A DNA stretch of 33,626 bases from a virus, in IMG/VR virus record IMGVR_UViG_3300020179_000098, positions 1 through 33,626 of that record. One strand, 5' to 3'. Under the pieces are notes generated by a model. It was not told where the DNA came from, did not search any database, and was given only the letters and a program-made list of their open reading frames with translations. A program made the translations under genes and the position numbers. Below are positions 32,435 through 33,626 of this stretch, in pieces (positions within the stretch are counted from its first letter, which is position 1; each line of letters starts with the position of its first letter).

Positions 32435-33120
32435 AACCAGATTTTTTAAAATTAAAATTTTTAGAAGATCAGAATGTTCAGGAAATTTCAAAATATCTTC
32501 AATCCAATCATGATTCAAATTGGCAAGATGGGTTATTAACTTTTGTTGGAGATCCAAACACTAAGAAGAATAAACAGTTAAGAAATCAGATATTTAAACA
32601 AAAAATATCAGACATAGTAACTCAATCTTTAAGTAGTAATAAAGAATATTCTAGATATACTTACCCCAAACATATACAAGATTTTTTAGTTACTAGAACT
32701 GATATTGGTGGATATTACAATCCACATAACGATATAGGATTGAACGGACATTATAGCACAACTATTTTCTTATCAGATCCAAATTCATATGAAGGTGGAG
32801 AACTCTGTTTATATTTGAATGGAGAAGAGGAAAAAATTAAGTTAGATCCAGGATATGGAGTTGTCTATAAAACTGGGATACCACATAGAGTCAGTAAAGT
32901 TTTATCTGGACAAAGAGATGTAATTATTTTCTGGACAATATCTTACTTTAAAGATCCATTTATATCTGAACTTTATTATGATTTGGCTGGAATATCGTTT
33001 AATTCAGACGATTTAAATATAATAACTACTCATTCAGATTTTGAAACTATAATGCAACAAAATTCTTTCAAATTGAATGGTATTCTTAATAATTTAATAA
33101 GAAGATACGCAGACATCTAA
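32431..33120 (+). CDS. PiuC-like 2OG-Fe(II) oxygenase (PKHD-type)
   Basis: A 229-residue protein translationally coupled to the halogenase by an ATGA overlap. The iron ligands are His99 and Asp101 (YNPHNDIGL) and His152 (GIPHRVSKV), with Arg162 (SGQRDVIIFW) as the likely 2-oxoglutarate contact. The EGGELCLYLNG segment and the final block after the Arg match PiuC/PKHD-type hydroxylases, which occur in many marine T4-like phages. The reaction is probably hydroxylation, substrate unknown. Coupling with the halogenase suggests they act in one pathway or on one target, but independent functions are possible. The gene is intact. Confidence 0.85.
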   Translation: MKPDFLKLKFLEDQNVQEISKYLQSNHDSNWQDGLLTFVGDPNTKKNKQLRNQIFKQKISDIVTQSLSSNKEYSRYTYPKHIQDFLVTRTDIGGYYNPHNDIGLNGHYSTTIFLSDPNSYEGGELCLYLNGEEEKIKLDPGYGVVYKTGIPHRVSKVLSGQRDVIIFWTISYFKDPFISELYYDLAGISFNSDDLNIITTHSDFETIMQQNSFKLNGILNNLIRRYADI

Positions 33121-33122
33121 AT

Positions 33123-33130
33123 TATAAATA
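33123..33130 (+). promoter_or_regulatory. Late promoter (TATAAATA) for gp13
   Basis: Exact T4 late octamer three bases after the stop at 33120. Its last bases are also part of the left arm of the terminator at 33126-33157. Confidence 0.7.
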
Positions 33131-33157
33131 CCTCTAGGAAACTAGGGGTATTTTTTT
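33126..33157 (+). terminator. Intrinsic terminator just before gp13
   Basis: Up to 12 paired bases (33126-33137 with 33142-33153, one T-G wobble), a GAAA tetraloop and seven T's (33151-33157) ending directly at the gp13 ATG. It should stop read-through from the oxygenase operon. Confidence 0.85.
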
Positions 33158-33626
33158 ATGGCGCAACCATCTAGTAGAGCGGAGTTGAAAGATTACTGCC
33201 TCAAACAATTAGGTAAGCCAGTTTTAGAAATAAATGTAGATGATGATCAGATTGATAATCTAATTGATGATGCGATTCAATATTTTCATGAGCGTCATTA
33301 CGATGGAATTGATCGTGTATTTTTAAAGCATAAACTTACTCCTGCAACTAAAAATATTTTAAAGCAGTCTGGCCCAGTTGGATCTTCAACAACTTCACCA
33401 AATGTTGTAGGCGCGGGAGTAACATCTCTTACTTATGTTGAAGGTGTAAATTATTTACCTTTGCCTGATTCTATTATTGGTGTTAATAATATTCTCAAAA
33501 TAAACTCAACAAATACTGCATCTGCTGGATTGTTTAATATAAAATATCAATTATTTTTAAATGATGTTTATTATTATGGTGCATTAGATCTTCTAAACTA
33601 TTCGATGGTTAAAAGATACCTAGAGG
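33158..33626 (+). CDS. 13: Neck protein gp13 (3' partial)
   Basis: The frame is open to the right edge (156 codons visible). The N-terminus MAQPSSRAELKDYCLKQLGKP, then VLEINVDDDQIDNLIDDAI, then HERHYDG is characteristic of gp13 neck proteins of T4-like marine phages. gp13 with gp14 closes the head and joins it to the tail. Its place after the fibre region agrees with the T4 order (wac-13-14). The ATG follows a T-run with no Shine-Dalgarno sequence, because the terminator occupies that space; the terminator stem itself holds AGGGG (33144-33148), which would be available only if the hairpin is open. Confidence 0.87.
   Translation, partial: MAQPSSRAELKDYCLKQLGKPVLEINVDDDQIDNLIDDAIQYFHERHYDGIDRVFLKHKLTPATKNILKQSGPVGSSTTSPNVVGAGVTSLTYVEGVNYLPLPDSIIGVNNILKINSTNTASAGLFNIKYQLFLNDVYYYGALDLLNYSMVKRYLE

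Overview
The window is a late-gene (virion morphogenesis) segment of a T4-like marine myovirus. The firmest anchors are a gp8 baseplate wedge homologue (3273-4868) and the N-terminal part of the gp13 neck protein at the right edge (33158 onward). In T4 the order is 7-8-9-10-11-12-wac-13. Here gp8 and gp13 keep their places, and the interval between them is filled by very large, repeat-rich proteins of the kind found in cyanophages and related marine phages. The sequence is AT-rich (roughly one third G+C by eye). No photosynthesis gene, integrase or tRNA is visible. A phage of Prochlorococcus/Synechococcus, or of another AT-rich marine bacterium such as SAR11, would fit; the window does not decide between them.

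Layout: (1) 1-3239, the 3' part of a large baseplate/tail protein in the gp7 position, carrying a seven-repeat beta-propeller. (2) 3273-4868, gp8. (3) 4874-12388, a 2504-residue DUF4815-type structural protein. (4) 12394-14720, four smaller structural proteins. (5) 14808-20572, a short and a giant (1799-residue) protein built from the same YDYN-type repeat. (6) 20616-27986, a 2456-residue tail fibre with an Mtd-like N-terminus, an interrupted beta-helix and a C-terminal S74 intramolecular chaperone. (7) 28012-29827, three tandem C1q/TNF-like, tyrosine-rich paralogues, then a small conserved phage protein to 30206. (8) 30198-33120, an enzyme cassette: a minus-strand 2OG-Fe(II) oxygenase and, divergently, a flavin-dependent halogenase overlapping a PiuC-like 2OG-Fe(II) oxygenase. 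(9) 33158 to the edge, gp13.

Expression signals are typical of T4-type late transcription. The octamer TATAAATA, or a one-base variant, sits directly on or just after the stop codons at 12630, 13666, 20572, 27986, 29205, 29827 and 33120. Two good intrinsic terminators (14750-14780 and 33126-33157) punctuate the region; the second shares bases with the promoter of gp13.

The structural genes would together form the baseplate and the host-recognition fibres. The fibre proteins share modules with each other, which suggests domain shuffling. The most unusual part is the halogenase plus two oxygenases placed between the adhesin genes and the neck gene. All three keep their expected catalytic residues and their substrates are unknown.
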